Assembly: GCA_003023645.1 (NCBI GenBank)
Contig: PXYQ01000008.1
Span: 1-32,512, forward strand
Length of the DNA: 32,512 nt
DNA from: Candidatus Arcticimaribacter sp.
GTDB taxonomy: Bacteria; Bacteroidota; Bacteroidia; Flavobacteriales; Flavobacteriaceae
Direction of reading: 5' to 3'
The notes under the pieces were generated by a model that saw nothing but the letters and a program-made list of their open reading frames with translations, was not told the origin of the DNA and made no database searches. Positions 15,070-23,960 of the stretch are shown here, one piece after another. The position numbers were made by a program, and so were the translations under genes. How positions within the stretch are numbered: the first letter of the stretch is position 1; the number at the start of each line of letters is the position of its first letter.

Positions 15070-15480
15070 ATGAAAGCAATAAAATTTTTATTTACTGGAA
15101 TTTTCTTTGGTATTGTCCTAACCAAATCTGAGGCAGTCTCTTGGTATCGAATTGTAGAAATGTTTCGATTTGAATCCTTTCATATGTATGGTATTATCGG
15201 GAGTGCAGTAATTACAGGAGTTGTTTTACTTCAGTTGAGCAAACGATTTAAAATGAATACGACAGAAGGAAATCCTATAGCTTTACCAGAGAAAGCAAAA
15301 CTGTACAAAAAAGCTCTTTTTGGAGGTAGTATTTTTGGATTAGGTTGGGCTTTGGCTGGTGCTTGTCCAGGACCCATGTTCATTCTTTTTGGAGCTGGCT
15401 ACTACAGCATCAGTATTGTAATACTTGCATCCCTCTTAGGAACTTTTGTTTACGGCTTGGTAGCGCACAAACTTCCTTAA
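15070..15480 (+). CDS. YeeE/YedE-family sulfur transporter, second half (DUF6691-type)
   Basis: A 136-residue membrane protein with four hydrophobic segments. The core motif GLGWALAGACPGPMFILFGAG (about 95-115) is the second conserved Cys site of the YeeE/YedE fold. It begins 3 bases after the first half stops, and both halves are needed to form the nine-or-so-helix pore. Its stop overlaps the convergent clpS stop by 4 bases. The substrate is probably thiosulfate or another sulfur species. Confidence 0.9.
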   Translation: MKAIKFLFTGIFFGIVLTKSEAVSWYRIVEMFRFESFHMYGIIGSAVITGVVLLQLSKRFKMNTTEGNPIALPEKAKLYKKALFGGSIFGLGWALAGACPGPMFILFGAGYYSISIVILASLLGTFVYGLVAHKLP

Positions 15481-15752
15481 ACCAATTCTGCTGATAACGC
15501 TGCTTTGAGCAAGGAAGAACAACGAGGTTCCAAATCTTTAAAGGAGCCTGTTTTTACGGTACACTTTCCGCTGTAATGAACTATGTAGGCACACTGTTCT
15601 GCTTGTTCAAGGGTGTGATCACAATATCGTATTAAACAGTTGATGACATGATCAAAGGTGTTTACATCGTCGTTATGCAAGACGATCTCATGCTCTTTGG
15701 ATGTAAGAACATCTACTTGCTCTTGCTCTTTATGTTCTGGGTTTGTAGCCAT
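15477..15752 (-). CDS. clpS: ATP-dependent Clp protease adaptor ClpS
   Basis: ClpS delivers N-degron substrates to the ClpA/ClpC-ClpP protease. It is 91 residues from the ATG at 15752; an ATG at 15779 inside the upstream gene is less likely. The binding-pocket signature HNDDVNTFDHVINCL is present, followed by a helix with CDHTLEQAEQCAYIVHYSGK that fits the substrate pocket. The final residues are ALSAELV. It starts one base after prmA ends, so it is last in the tpiA-prmA-clpS run, and it overlaps the convergent transporter gene by 4 bases. Confidence 0.95.
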   Translation of the reverse strand: MATNPEHKEQEQVDVLTSKEHEIVLHNDDVNTFDHVINCLIRYCDHTLEQAEQCAYIVHYSGKCTVKTGSFKDLEPRCSSLLKAALSAELV

Positions 15753-15753
15753 T

Positions 15754-16590
15754 TTATTGTTTAGTAAATTTAACTGCAACCCAATTTTCTCTTTCTAAAT
15801 GTGATGTGTATTCTAACTGAACAGAAGCACAAACACGCTTGATGTCTTCGATGTCTGCAGCATAAAAACCACTGAGTAAAAGGATACCTTTTGTATTTAA
15901 ACAAGAAGCATAGGTTGGAATATCGTGTAACAAAACATTCTTATTGATGTTTGCTATAATCACATCGTACTTTTTTCCGACCAACAAACGCGCATCTCCT
16001 TCATAAGCCTGAATGGTTTTGCAAGCATTTAACAAAGCATTCTCCTGAGTGTTTTCAAAACACCAAGGCTCTATATCAATTGCATCGGCAGAACGGGCTC
16101 CTTTCTTGACTGCTAAAATTGCCAAAACACCGGTTCCACAACCCATGTCTAAAACAGAGGCTCCTTCCAATTCTAGATCCAAAATATGCTGCAACATCAT
16201 ATAAGTGGTTTGATGATGCCCAGTTCCAAAACTCATTTTTGGTGTAATAATCAGCTCGTAGTCGGCAGCAATTGGCTCGTGAAAATCAGCGCGTACTGCA
16301 CAGCGATTGTCTACTACAATTGGCTTGAAATCGGATTCCCAAACTTCATTCCAGTTTTTCGGCGCTATGGTATTTGTGGTATATTCAATTGAAAATTCAG
16401 GATTCTTAAGAAGAGTAACTTCTTGCAAAGACTCTTCTTTAAAATCTATTTGTGGTATATAGGCTTCTAACCCTTGTTCTAATTCAACAAAACTTTCAAA
16501 TCCAATTTGAGCTAATTCTGCCATCAAGATTTCACTAGTTGGTTGAACCGGTTCAAGTGTAAAAATAAGTTGAACGTATGTGGTTGACAT
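15754..16590 (-). CDS. prmA: Ribosomal protein L11 methyltransferase
   Basis: Uses S-adenosylmethionine to methylate ribosomal protein L11. It is 278 residues, close to normal length. The N-terminal substrate-recognition domain ends near residue 100. The SAM domain carries KMSFGTGHHQTT, the glycine motif VLDMGCGTGVLAI and DIEPWCFENTQEN. The active-site segment VIIANINKNVLL matches the family NPPY-like position, N-I-N-x-N in PrmA. Its ATG shares one base with the tpiA stop (TAATG), so the two are coupled. Confidence 0.95.
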   Translation of the reverse strand: MSTTYVQLIFTLEPVQPTSEILMAELAQIGFESFVELEQGLEAYIPQIDFKEESLQEVTLLKNPEFSIEYTTNTIAPKNWNEVWESDFKPIVVDNRCAVRADFHEPIAADYELIITPKMSFGTGHHQTTYMMLQHILDLELEGASVLDMGCGTGVLAILAVKKGARSADAIDIEPWCFENTQENALLNACKTIQAYEGDARLLVGKKYDVIIANINKNVLLHDIPTYASCLNTKGILLLSGFYAADIEDIKRVCASVQLEYTSHLERENWVAVKFTKQ

Positions 16591-17339
16591 TAGATTGATT
16601 TAATGATTGTTGTGAAATCTGCTGCACTAAGAGCTGCACCGCCAATAAGGCCACCATCTACATCTTGCTTAGAAAAAATCTCTTGTGCATTACCTGGTTT
16701 TACACTTCCTCCGTATAGGATAGAAACGTCATCTGCCAAAGCAGCATCATACTGATCTTGTACCAAACCTCTAATAAATGCATGCATTTCTTGCGCCTGT
16801 TCTGGAGAAGCCGTTTCGCCTGTCCCAATTGCCCAAACAGGTTCGTATGCTAAAACAATCTTAGACCAAGCCGCAGCTGGTAGTGCAAATAAGGCATTGG
16901 CGATTTGAGATTTTACAACATTAAAGTGATTGTCCGATTTGCGATCTTCTAGTTCTTCGCCAAAGCAAAAAACTACATCCATATCATGATCCAATGCGTT
17001 GGTAACTTTCTTAGCTAAGGTTGCATCATTTTCACCAAAATAAGCTCTGCGTTCTGAATGACCTAAAATAACCGTTTGAATTCCTACACTAGACAACATA
17101 GCAGGAGAAACCTCTCCAGTATAAGCTCCAGAAGTAGCTTCGTGCATATTCTGTGCTGCAACCTCAATTCCTGAATCAGATGTTAAAGCAACCGCTTGAG
17201 CTAAATGTACAAATGAGGGCGCAATGATAACTCGGGTAGTCCCAAAGTCACCATGAGCTTTTAAAGCATCAATTAGGGTGCTTGTCTCAGCTTGATCATT
17301 ATTCATTTTCCAGTTTCCGGCTACAATTTTAGAACGCAT
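16590..17339 (-). CDS. tpiA: Triosephosphate isomerase
   Basis: Interconverts dihydroxyacetone phosphate and glyceraldehyde 3-phosphate in glycolysis. It is 249 residues. Catalytic segments are all present: AGNWKMN near residue 8-14 with the Lys, ILGHSERR with the His, and the loop AYEPVWAIGTG containing the catalytic Glu. The phosphate-binding ILYGGSVKPGNA and GLIGGAAL close the barrel. It lies 22 bases after the peptide permease gene and is coupled to prmA. Confidence 0.97.
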   Translation of the reverse strand: MRSKIVAGNWKMNNDQAETSTLIDALKAHGDFGTTRVIIAPSFVHLAQAVALTSDSGIEVAAQNMHEATSGAYTGEVSPAMLSSVGIQTVILGHSERRAYFGENDATLAKKVTNALDHDMDVVFCFGEELEDRKSDNHFNVVKSQIANALFALPAAAWSKIVLAYEPVWAIGTGETASPEQAQEMHAFIRGLVQDQYDAALADDVSILYGGSVKPGNAQEIFSKQDVDGGLIGGAALSAADFTTIIKSI

Positions 17340-17361
17340 AGTGTTTCTTTTTTAAGTTAAT

Positions 17362-18438
17362 TTAAAATGGTTTTGCTTGTGGGTCGATGACCACATAAAG
17401 TAAGTCGACAAAGATATTGATTATAATGAATAAAGTGGCTATGATTAGTACAGATCCCATCACAACGGGTATGTCAAGTGTATTCAATGCTGTAACTATT
17501 TCTTTTCCAATACCCCGCCATCCAAAAATATATTCCACAAACACAGCTCCGGCAAGCATAGACGCAAACCATCCAGACACTGCAGTGATTACTGGATTCA
17601 ATGAATTTTTCAAAGCATGCCGGTATATTATCGACAAGGGCGATAAACCTTTGGCTTTGGCCGTACGTATATAATCTTGGGTCATCACTTCAATTAATCC
17701 GCTTCGAACCAGCTGAACTATGACAGCCAAAGGGCGAATTCCCAGCACAAAAGCCGGTAGGATTAGATTCTTAAGTTGCAGTTGAGACCCTTCTCCGTAA
17801 TCGTCTAATTCATACAAACTCCCTGTCATATTCAAATGGGTATACTCACTCAGCAAATAACCAAAAATCCATGAAAAAAGAATTGCACTAAAAAAAGAGG
17901 GGACACTCATGCCAACAGTGCTCAATAGCTGAATACTCGTGTCGAGCCAGCTACCTTTAAAAATCCCTGCAATAATTCCAAAAACAAGGCCTAATATAAT
18001 TGCAATTCCAATAGAAGCTACTGCTAAAATAATGGTGTTAGGCAAAGTTTCGAATATGATGGTTTGTACTTTCTTACCCTGACGTTGATAGGAGGTTCTC
18101 AAGTAGGGAGTCTTTAAAATTAAATCAACTCTTGAAAATGATAAAAGTAAAATTCCACCGTATTTCGATTGGGTATAGAACGTAAAGTCGTCTGGATTTT
18201 TGGAATGAAAAGAAAGTGGTGCAAGATCATTCAAGTAGATTAAATATTGCTTTCCAATGGGCATATCGAAGCCGTACTTCTTTTTAACCTTCAACAATTG
18301 AACCTCTGTTGCATTTTGATCCAATACCATTTGAGCTGGATCGCCTGGCAATACATTGAATAAAAAAAATACTACAGTGGCTACCCCAAAAAGAGTTAGC
18401 AATCCGCTGATGATTTTTTCTATAATAAAAGTGAGCAT
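17362..18438 (-). CDS. DppB/OppB-type ABC transporter permease
   Basis: Inner-membrane permease of 358 residues in the dipeptide/oligopeptide family. The N-terminus has a helix and FFLFNVLPGDPAQMVL (about 24-39), the classic family start. The loop that docks on the ATPase is clear: QDYIRTAKAKGLSPLSIIYRHALKN, with the usual A-x-x-x-G. It is somewhat longer than usual because the periplasmic loop after the first helix (about 60-120) is extended. No ATPase, second permease or binding protein gene is adjacent, so its partners must lie elsewhere. It sits inside a housekeeping operon, 3 bases after DUF1599. Confidence 0.93.
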   Translation of the reverse strand: MLTFIIEKIISGLLTLFGVATVVFFLFNVLPGDPAQMVLDQNATEVQLLKVKKKYGFDMPIGKQYLIYLNDLAPLSFHSKNPDDFTFYTQSKYGGILLLSFSRVDLILKTPYLRTSYQRQGKKVQTIIFETLPNTIILAVASIGIAIILGLVFGIIAGIFKGSWLDTSIQLLSTVGMSVPSFFSAILFSWIFGYLLSEYTHLNMTGSLYELDDYGEGSQLQLKNLILPAFVLGIRPLAVIVQLVRSGLIEVMTQDYIRTAKAKGLSPLSIIYRHALKNSLNPVITAVSGWFASMLAGAVFVEYIFGWRGIGKEIVTALNTLDIPVVMGSVLIIATLFIIINIFVDLLYVVIDPQAKPF

Positions 18439-18441
18439 GGT

Positions 18442-18978
18442 TTATGAATCCAAATGAATCAAAGCAAAAACAGCATAATTAATCATGTCCTGATAATTTG
18501 CATCGATGCCTTCGCTTACAAGTGTCTTCCCCTGATTGTCTTCAATCTGTTTTACACGTAATAGTTTTTGAAGAATAAGGTCCGTTAAAGAACTTACGCG
18601 CATCTCTCTCCAAGCTTCTCCATAATCATGATTTTTATCCTTCATGAGCTGAAAGGTTTCGGCAAGGTGCTTTTCATACAATTCGGTTGCTTTTTGTGGA
18701 TTCAAATCGGGCTGTTCGGCAACTCCAAGCTCCAATTGAATCAAGGCCATCAAAGAATAATTGATAATTCCAATAAATTCGCTAACCTGTCCTTCTTCAA
18801 TTTTTTGCTCCTCAAGATCTTGTATACTCCTGATTCGTTGTGCTTTAATGTAAATTTGATCGGTAAGCGAAGGCAATCTAAGGATTCTCCAAGCCGCACC
18901 ATAATCCTTCATCTTATTGATAAACAAATCCTTACACGTATTGGTAATCTGTTGATAATGTGCTTGAGTAGATTTCAT
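18442..18978 (-). CDS. DUF1599 protein with two tandem repeats
   Basis: A 178-residue helical protein I recognise as DUF1599. It is plainly an internal duplication: K-D-Y-G-A-A-W-R-x-x-R-x-x-SLTD near residues 24-40 returns as HDYGEAWREMRVSSLTD near 118-134. Each repeat is followed by a helix ending Q-I and a second motif with INYSLMALIQLE or INYAVFALIHLD. Conserved acidic and His residues suggest a nucleotide-binding or hydrolase-like helical fold related to MazG-type proteins, which is inference. It heads the minus-strand run with the peptide permease and tpiA, and is divergent from folP. Confidence 0.87.
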   Translation of the reverse strand: MKSTQAHYQQITNTCKDLFINKMKDYGAAWRILRLPSLTDQIYIKAQRIRSIQDLEEQKIEEGQVSEFIGIINYSLMALIQLELGVAEQPDLNPQKATELYEKHLAETFQLMKDKNHDYGEAWREMRVSSLTDLILQKLLRVKQIEDNQGKTLVSEGIDANYQDMINYAVFALIHLDS

Positions 18979-19048
18979 AGGTATAGCAAATATGTGTAAA
19001 TTTCGTTTAATTTTTTATCTCTTTCAAATATTCCGAAAAAAGTTATTC

Positions 19049-19888
19049 ATGAATACTAAACACCACATGACCATTAATTGCCGAGGCACTCTAGTAGATT
19101 TGTCTAAACCCAAAATAATGGGGATTTTAAATCTTACACCTGACTCTTTTTTTGATGGCGGTAATCACAACAGTATCGATGCGGCCTTAGTTCAATGTGA
19201 AAAGATGATTAACGAAGGTGCAGCTTTTTTAGATGTTGGCGCATACAGCTCCAAGCCTGGAACTGAAGAAGTTTCTGAAGAGGAAGAATTGAAACGGCTA
19301 CTACCGACATTCGAAAAACTAAAGTTTGAATTTCCTCAGGCACTTTTTTCTATTGATACCTTTAGATCAAAAGTTGCAGCCCTAACTATCGATCGTGGTG
19401 CTGCGCTAATCAACGATATATCAGCTGGGGCATTTGATACTGAGATGTTAACTACGGTCGGAAAACACCAAGTGCCCTTTGTAGCCATGCACATGCAAGG
19501 CAAACCAGCAACCATGCAACAGCAACCCAAGTATACAAATGTAGTCGATGAAGTTGTTTTTTTCTTTTCAAAAAAAATTAAAGAAGCCCAAGCTGCGGGA
19601 ATCAACGATATAATCCTTGATCCTGGATTTGGATTTGGAAAAACCAAAGAGCATAATTTTGAGTTACTCAAACAACTAGAAACCTTTCAATGTTTTGATG
19701 CACCTGTACTTACAGGTGTTTCTAGAAAATCTATGATCTATAAAACATTGAATATAAAAGCAGAAACAGCGCTAAACGGAACTACGGTCTTGCACACCGT
19801 TGCTCTTTCCAAAAAAGCGCAAATACTTAGAGTACATGATGTCAAAGAAGCAAAAGAATGTATTGATTTATTAGAAGCGCTTCAATAG
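19049..19888 (+). CDS. folP: Dihydropteroate synthase
   Basis: Joins para-aminobenzoate to 6-hydroxymethyl-dihydropterin diphosphate in folate synthesis; it is the sulfonamide target. The start is the ATG at 19049, since the codons before it are hydrophobic and non-homologous. It is about 279 residues. The signatures IMGILNLTPDSFFDGG and FLDVGAYSSKPG are present, followed by INDISAG, HMQGKP and LDPGFGFGKT, and it ends with GVSRKSM, where the Arg binds the sulfonamide site. cdaA follows after 31 bases, an arrangement common in this phylum. Confidence 0.96.
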   Translation: MNTKHHMTINCRGTLVDLSKPKIMGILNLTPDSFFDGGNHNSIDAALVQCEKMINEGAAFLDVGAYSSKPGTEEVSEEEELKRLLPTFEKLKFEFPQALFSIDTFRSKVAALTIDRGAALINDISAGAFDTEMLTTVGKHQVPFVAMHMQGKPATMQQQPKYTNVVDEVVFFFSKKIKEAQAAGINDIILDPGFGFGKTKEHNFELLKQLETFQCFDAPVLTGVSRKSMIYKTLNIKAETALNGTTVLHTVALSKKAQILRVHDVKEAKECIDLLEALQ

Positions 19889-19919
19889 TTTTTCTAATTT
19901 TACAAAAAACCACTATGCC

Positions 19920-20708
19920 TTGGATGGCCTAAATTTCTTAGAAATCAGCTTTATTGACGTAACCGATATCATCTTGGTAGCGGTTTTACTTTACTATTTA
20001 TACAAATTAGTGAAAGGAACTGTAGCGATCAATATCTTCCTTGGAATTGTTATCATATACCTTATCTGGGTATTGACCGATGCGCTAAACATGGATGTTC
20101 TAAGTAATATTCTTGGCAAATTCATCAGTGTTGGATTCTTTGCTTTGATTGTTGTTTTCCAACAAGAAATACGGAAATTTCTCCTCCTACTAGGTTCTAC
20201 AAATTATACGAGCAGAAAAAGTTTGATCCGTTACTTCAATTTCTTAGGACAACAAAATGATGTGGTTAAATTAGATTTATCCCGCCTGACCAGCGCTTGT
20301 GAAAAAATGGCAAGCGAAAAAACAGGGGCAATCATTGTACTTGAGCGCTCCAATTCATTAGACTTTCTCAAAAATACAGGTGATAAAACTGAAATAAAAC
20401 TTTCCTCTCAGATTTTAGAAACCATTTTCTTTAAAAACAGCCCACTTCACGATGGTGCAATCATAATCAAAGACAACATCATAACCGCAACACGGGTCGT
20501 TCTTCCGGTATCCGAATCGACTTCAATTCCAAAAAATTATGGGCTACGTCATAAAGCTGGTGCTGGAATTTCTGAAAAGACAGATGCTTTGGTTATTGTT
20601 GTTTCGGAACAGCGCGGATTAATTACCTATATTAAAGATGGTGAGTTCATCAACTTTACTTCAATTGATAAGTTGAAGAGGACTCTGAGCGAAGACTTAT
20701 CGTTCTAA
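19920..20708 (+). CDS. cdaA: Diadenylate cyclase CdaA (c-di-AMP synthase), RHK variant
   Basis: Makes cyclic di-AMP from two ATP at the inner membrane. The chain starts at TTG 19920 (MDGLNFLEIS), followed by three helices (about 16-90) and the DAC domain. DGA is at 178-180, but the second motif reads R210-H211-K212, where the family has RHR, and is followed by AGAG rather than the usual AAVG type. The TTG is the only start that gives the normal N-terminus; an ATG 5 bases earlier opens a five-codon frame (MPWMA, stop at 19932). It follows folP and overlaps the convergent ABC exporter by 4 bases. The lysine may lower activity or be a harmless swap. Confidence 0.92.
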   Translation: MDGLNFLEISFIDVTDIILVAVLLYYLYKLVKGTVAINIFLGIVIIYLIWVLTDALNMDVLSNILGKFISVGFFALIVVFQQEIRKFLLLLGSTNYTSRKSLIRYFNFLGQQNDVVKLDLSRLTSACEKMASEKTGAIIVLERSNSLDFLKNTGDKTEIKLSSQILETIFFKNSPLHDGAIIIKDNIITATRVVLPVSESTSIPKNYGLRHKAGAGISEKTDALVIVVSEQRGLITYIKDGEFINFTSIDKLKRTLSEDLSF

Positions 20709-22468
20709 GATTCAACCTCAGAAAACTGAACTTGATGTAGCTTTTGATAGTACCCATTCTTCTTATTCAACAGTTCTTTGTGGGTTCCAATCTCAACAAT
20801 CAAACCTTGATCCATCACAACAATTCGATCTGCATTCTGAATAGTCGCCAAACGATGCGCAATGATGAGCGATGTTTTTCCTTTGGTGATGGTCTCTGTT
20901 GCTGTCTGAATCAATTCTTCTGAATAAGAATCTACGGAAGAAGTTGCTTCGTCCAAAACCAAAATAGTAGGCTTTGAAAGAAAGGCTCGTAAGAAAGCAA
21001 TCAGTTGTCGCTGACCAGCCGACAACATAACGCCACGTTCCTTTACGTTATATTGATAACCACCGGGCAAAGAGTTGATGAACTCGTGAACACCAATTTC
21101 CTTGGCAGCTTTTTGAACCTGTTCTAAACTAATCTTAGGATTGTAGAGCGTAATGTTGTTATAAACGGTATCGGCAAAAAGAAATACATCTTGTAAAACC
21201 ACAGCCACATGCATTCGTAAATCTGAAAGGGCATAATTACGAATAGACGTTCCATCTATCTTGATATCTCCAGAATCAAATTCATAGAATCGAGAAAGCA
21301 GGTTGATTATGGTAGACTTACCTGCTCCGGTTGCTCCTACAATAGCTACGGTTTCGCCGGGAAGAACTTGTAAATCGATTCCTTTCAGCACTTCTTCTCC
21401 TTTAATGTATGAAAAATGAAGTTGTTCTAAATCGATTTTTCCAGCCATTGTTTGAGCCGTAAAGGTGCCTTTATCTTCAATTTGACTTTCGGTTTCTAAA
21501 ATTGCAAAAACACGGTTGGCGGCTACCATTCCCATTTGTAATGTATTAAATTTATCTGCAATCTGACGGAGTGGACGAAAAAGCATTTGTGATAACTGAA
21601 TGAATAAAAAGATAGTACCCAACGAAATACTCCCGCCGGCAATAACATTCAATCCACCATACCAAACCAATAATCCAATAGTAACGGATGTTGAAATTTC
21701 CGCAACAGGGAAAAAGATGGAGTTGAACCAAACCGTTTTCAACCAAGCTTTTTTATGCTTTTCATTGATTCCCATAAAGGTTTTTTGCTCAATAATTTCA
21801 CGATTAAAAAGCTGAACGATTTTCATTCCACTAATGCGTTCCTGTACAAAGGTGTTTAAATCTGCAACCTGTTTACGAACATCTTCAAAAGCTTTTTTCA
21901 TGGACTTCTGAAATACGCGTGTTGCATATAAAATAACCGGTAAAACCGAAAAAACAATGAGTGATAGCTTCCAATTCACAAAAAGCATAACGCCAACAAC
22001 AATCCCCATTTTCAATAAATCGGCGATGATCATAAACAATCCCTGACTAAAAATACTGGCGATGGTTTCTATATCACTAACCGATCGCGTCACTAAACGC
22101 CCAACAGCTGAAGTGTCATAATAGGCCATTTTAAAACGGATTAGCTTTTGAAACAATTCAACCCGAAGGTCTTTTACGATCATTTGCCCCAGCCAATTCG
22201 CGTAATAAATAAAAATGAACTGAAAAACAACCTCCAAAATCAAACTGAGTAGCATTAGAAGTGAAAAAAACACCAAACCATCGTAATCTTTAGGAGTAAT
22301 ATAATCGTCAATAACGATTTTAAGTAAATATGGACTTAGTGTAGAGAAAACAGAAAGCAAAATCGCAGATAATAGGACGAAATAATACGTTAACCGATAA
22401 GGATTAGAATAATCCATCAATTTACTTAATAACTTTATATCAAATACTTTACCGTTAACTTTTGCCAT
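20705..22468 (-). CDS. ABC exporter, fused permease and ATPase (MsbA-like)
   Basis: A 587-residue half-transporter: a six-helix membrane domain up to about residue 320, then an ATPase. Walker A GATGAGKST is near 376-384, the signature LSAGQRQ near 479-485, and Walker B ILVLDEATSSVD with the His switch IAHRL follows. It would work as a homodimer or with a partner, exporting lipid or peptide substrates; the substrate is not visible. The gene overlaps truA by 14 bases and the convergent cdaA by 4. Confidence 0.93.
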   Translation of the reverse strand: MAKVNGKVFDIKLLSKLMDYSNPYRLTYYFVLLSAILLSVFSTLSPYLLKIVIDDYITPKDYDGLVFFSLLMLLSLILEVVFQFIFIYYANWLGQMIVKDLRVELFQKLIRFKMAYYDTSAVGRLVTRSVSDIETIASIFSQGLFMIIADLLKMGIVVGVMLFVNWKLSLIVFSVLPVILYATRVFQKSMKKAFEDVRKQVADLNTFVQERISGMKIVQLFNREIIEQKTFMGINEKHKKAWLKTVWFNSIFFPVAEISTSVTIGLLVWYGGLNVIAGGSISLGTIFLFIQLSQMLFRPLRQIADKFNTLQMGMVAANRVFAILETESQIEDKGTFTAQTMAGKIDLEQLHFSYIKGEEVLKGIDLQVLPGETVAIVGATGAGKSTIINLLSRFYEFDSGDIKIDGTSIRNYALSDLRMHVAVVLQDVFLFADTVYNNITLYNPKISLEQVQKAAKEIGVHEFINSLPGGYQYNVKERGVMLSAGQRQLIAFLRAFLSKPTILVLDEATSSVDSYSEELIQTATETITKGKTSLIIAHRLATIQNADRIVVMDQGLIVEIGTHKELLNKKNGYYQKLHQVQFSEVES

Positions 22469-23216
22469 TTATATAGTACGTTTCTTTTGGGTATTGAATG
22501 TTTGTAAGATACAACCCTTGTGCTGGTACTGAAAGTCCCGCATTACTTCTTTTTTTACTTTTTATAATTTCTCCAAAAGCAGCTATGGTAATTTTACCCG
22601 TCCCAACATCCAATAGAGTTCCTACAATAGCTCGAACCATATTCCGTAAAAAGCGATTTGCCGTGATGGTAAAAACATAGCCACCTTCTTTAGCTACCCA
22701 TTGTGCATGCTGAATATCACAAAAAAATGTTTTTACTTCGGTATGTATTTTTGAAAATGCTTCAAAATCTTTGAACGTTTGCATCAGCTGGGCTGCTTCA
22801 TTCATTTTTTCTAGGTCGAGCACATCTCGAACATAATAGGTTAGTCCCTGCGAAAATGGGTTTTTCTTTGCGTCTATATGATATTCATAGGTTCTCCAAG
22901 TAGCGTCAAAACGTGCATGAGCATCAGGTTTCACGGCTACAACAGAATGAATTACAATATCAAAATTGAGGTATTGATTGATCAGATAAACTAAGTTGTC
23001 TTGTATTTCCTCTGGAACATCTGCGTCAAAATGGGCAACCATCAATCGGGCGTGGACACCAGTGTCAGTTCGTCCGGCTCCCGTTACCTTTATGGGGGTT
23101 CGTAGCACCATGCTTAGTGCTTCTTCCAAAACCTCTTGCACACTAATAGCATTCGGTTGGCATTGCCATCCGTGAAACGGGGTTCCTAAATAAGATAGAT
23201 TGATGAAATAACGCAC
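22455..23216 (-). CDS. truA: tRNA pseudouridine synthase A
   Basis: Makes pseudouridine at positions 38-40 of tRNA anticodon arms. It is 253 residues from a GTG at 23216 (MRYFINLSYLGTPFHGWQCQ). The catalytic Asp is D51 in GAGRTDTGVHA. RTYEYHI and the later FLRNMVRAIVGTL are also typical of TruA. It has its own promoter and is followed by the ABC exporter with a 14-base overlap. Confidence 0.95.
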   Translation of the reverse strand: MRYFINLSYLGTPFHGWQCQPNAISVQEVLEEALSMVLRTPIKVTGAGRTDTGVHARLMVAHFDADVPEEIQDNLVYLINQYLNFDIVIHSVVAVKPDAHARFDATWRTYEYHIDAKKNPFSQGLTYYVRDVLDLEKMNEAAQLMQTFKDFEAFSKIHTEVKTFFCDIQHAQWVAKEGGYVFTITANRFLRNMVRAIVGTLLDVGTGKITIAAFGEIIKSKKRSNAGLSVPAQGLYLTNIQYPKETYYINGKS

Positions 23217-23231
23217 TTAAATTCTTTGGTG

Positions 23232-23261
23232 CAAAGATATCAGAATATCATAACAAGCAAA
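23232..23261 (-). promoter_or_regulatory. truA promoter, near-full consensus
   Basis: On the minus strand TTTG (23261-23258) precedes TATCTTTG (23239-23232) with 18 bases between. The GTG start follows 15 bases after the -7 element, giving an unusually short leader. Confidence 0.65.
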
Positions 23262-23450
23262 AGAATATCATCAATTGCTGACATTTGGTTTTAACTAGCA
23301 TTGTTCAAAATCTAAAAAATACTTTCTACAAGTCTTTTGAACAATAAGAATTATTTCACGTGTTTATTTAAAGTAAATTGCAATGAAGTATGATTTAAAC
23401 CATCATTTGGTAAAATATAGAAACACAACCTAAACACCTTTACTAAGCAT

Positions 23451-23960
23451 TTGAAAAAAATACTCCTCCTCTCTGACACCCACAGTCACATAGACAATCG
23501 CATTTTAAGTTATATTGAACAGGCAGACGAAGTTTGGCATGCCGGCGATATTGGGAACCTCAGTGTAACCGATGCTATTGAAAAAATAAAGCCCCTGCGT
23601 GCAGTATATGGAAATATCGACGGACAAGAAGCACGTGTACGTTTTCCAGAGTTTCAACAATTTTACTGTGAAAAAGTAGCTGTACTGATGACTCATATTG
23701 GAGGAAGCCCTGGGCGTTATAACCCCAAGGTACGAGCTGTATTGAGTAGATCATTTCCAAAACTTTTTATTTGCGGGCATTCCCACATTCTAAAAGTAAT
23801 GCAAGACAAAAAATACAAGCATCTATACATGAATCCAGGAGCAGCAGGTGTTCAAGGGTTTCATAAGGTACGAACGATGTTGCGCTTTGAAATCGATGGA
23901 GATCAAATTCAAAACCTAGAAGCTATAGAGTTGGGAATACGAGGCGTAGTTAAAGATTAA
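23451..23960 (+). CDS. YfcE/MJ0936-type metallophosphoesterase
   Basis: A 169-residue phosphodiesterase of the calcineurin-like fold. It begins at TTG 23451 (MKKILLLSDTHSH), the only start that gives the conserved first motif. Metal ligands are D9, H11, D33 (GDIGN), N55 (YGNIDG), H82 and H110/H112 (GHSH). Family members cleave phosphodiesters in vitro and the biological substrate is unknown. It ends by overlapping DUF4293 convergently by 4 bases. Confidence 0.92.
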   Translation: MKKILLLSDTHSHIDNRILSYIEQADEVWHAGDIGNLSVTDAIEKIKPLRAVYGNIDGQEARVRFPEFQQFYCEKVAVLMTHIGGSPGRYNPKVRAVLSRSFPKLFICGHSHILKVMQDKKYKHLYMNPGAAGVQGFHKVRTMLRFEIDGDQIQNLEAIELGIRGVVKD

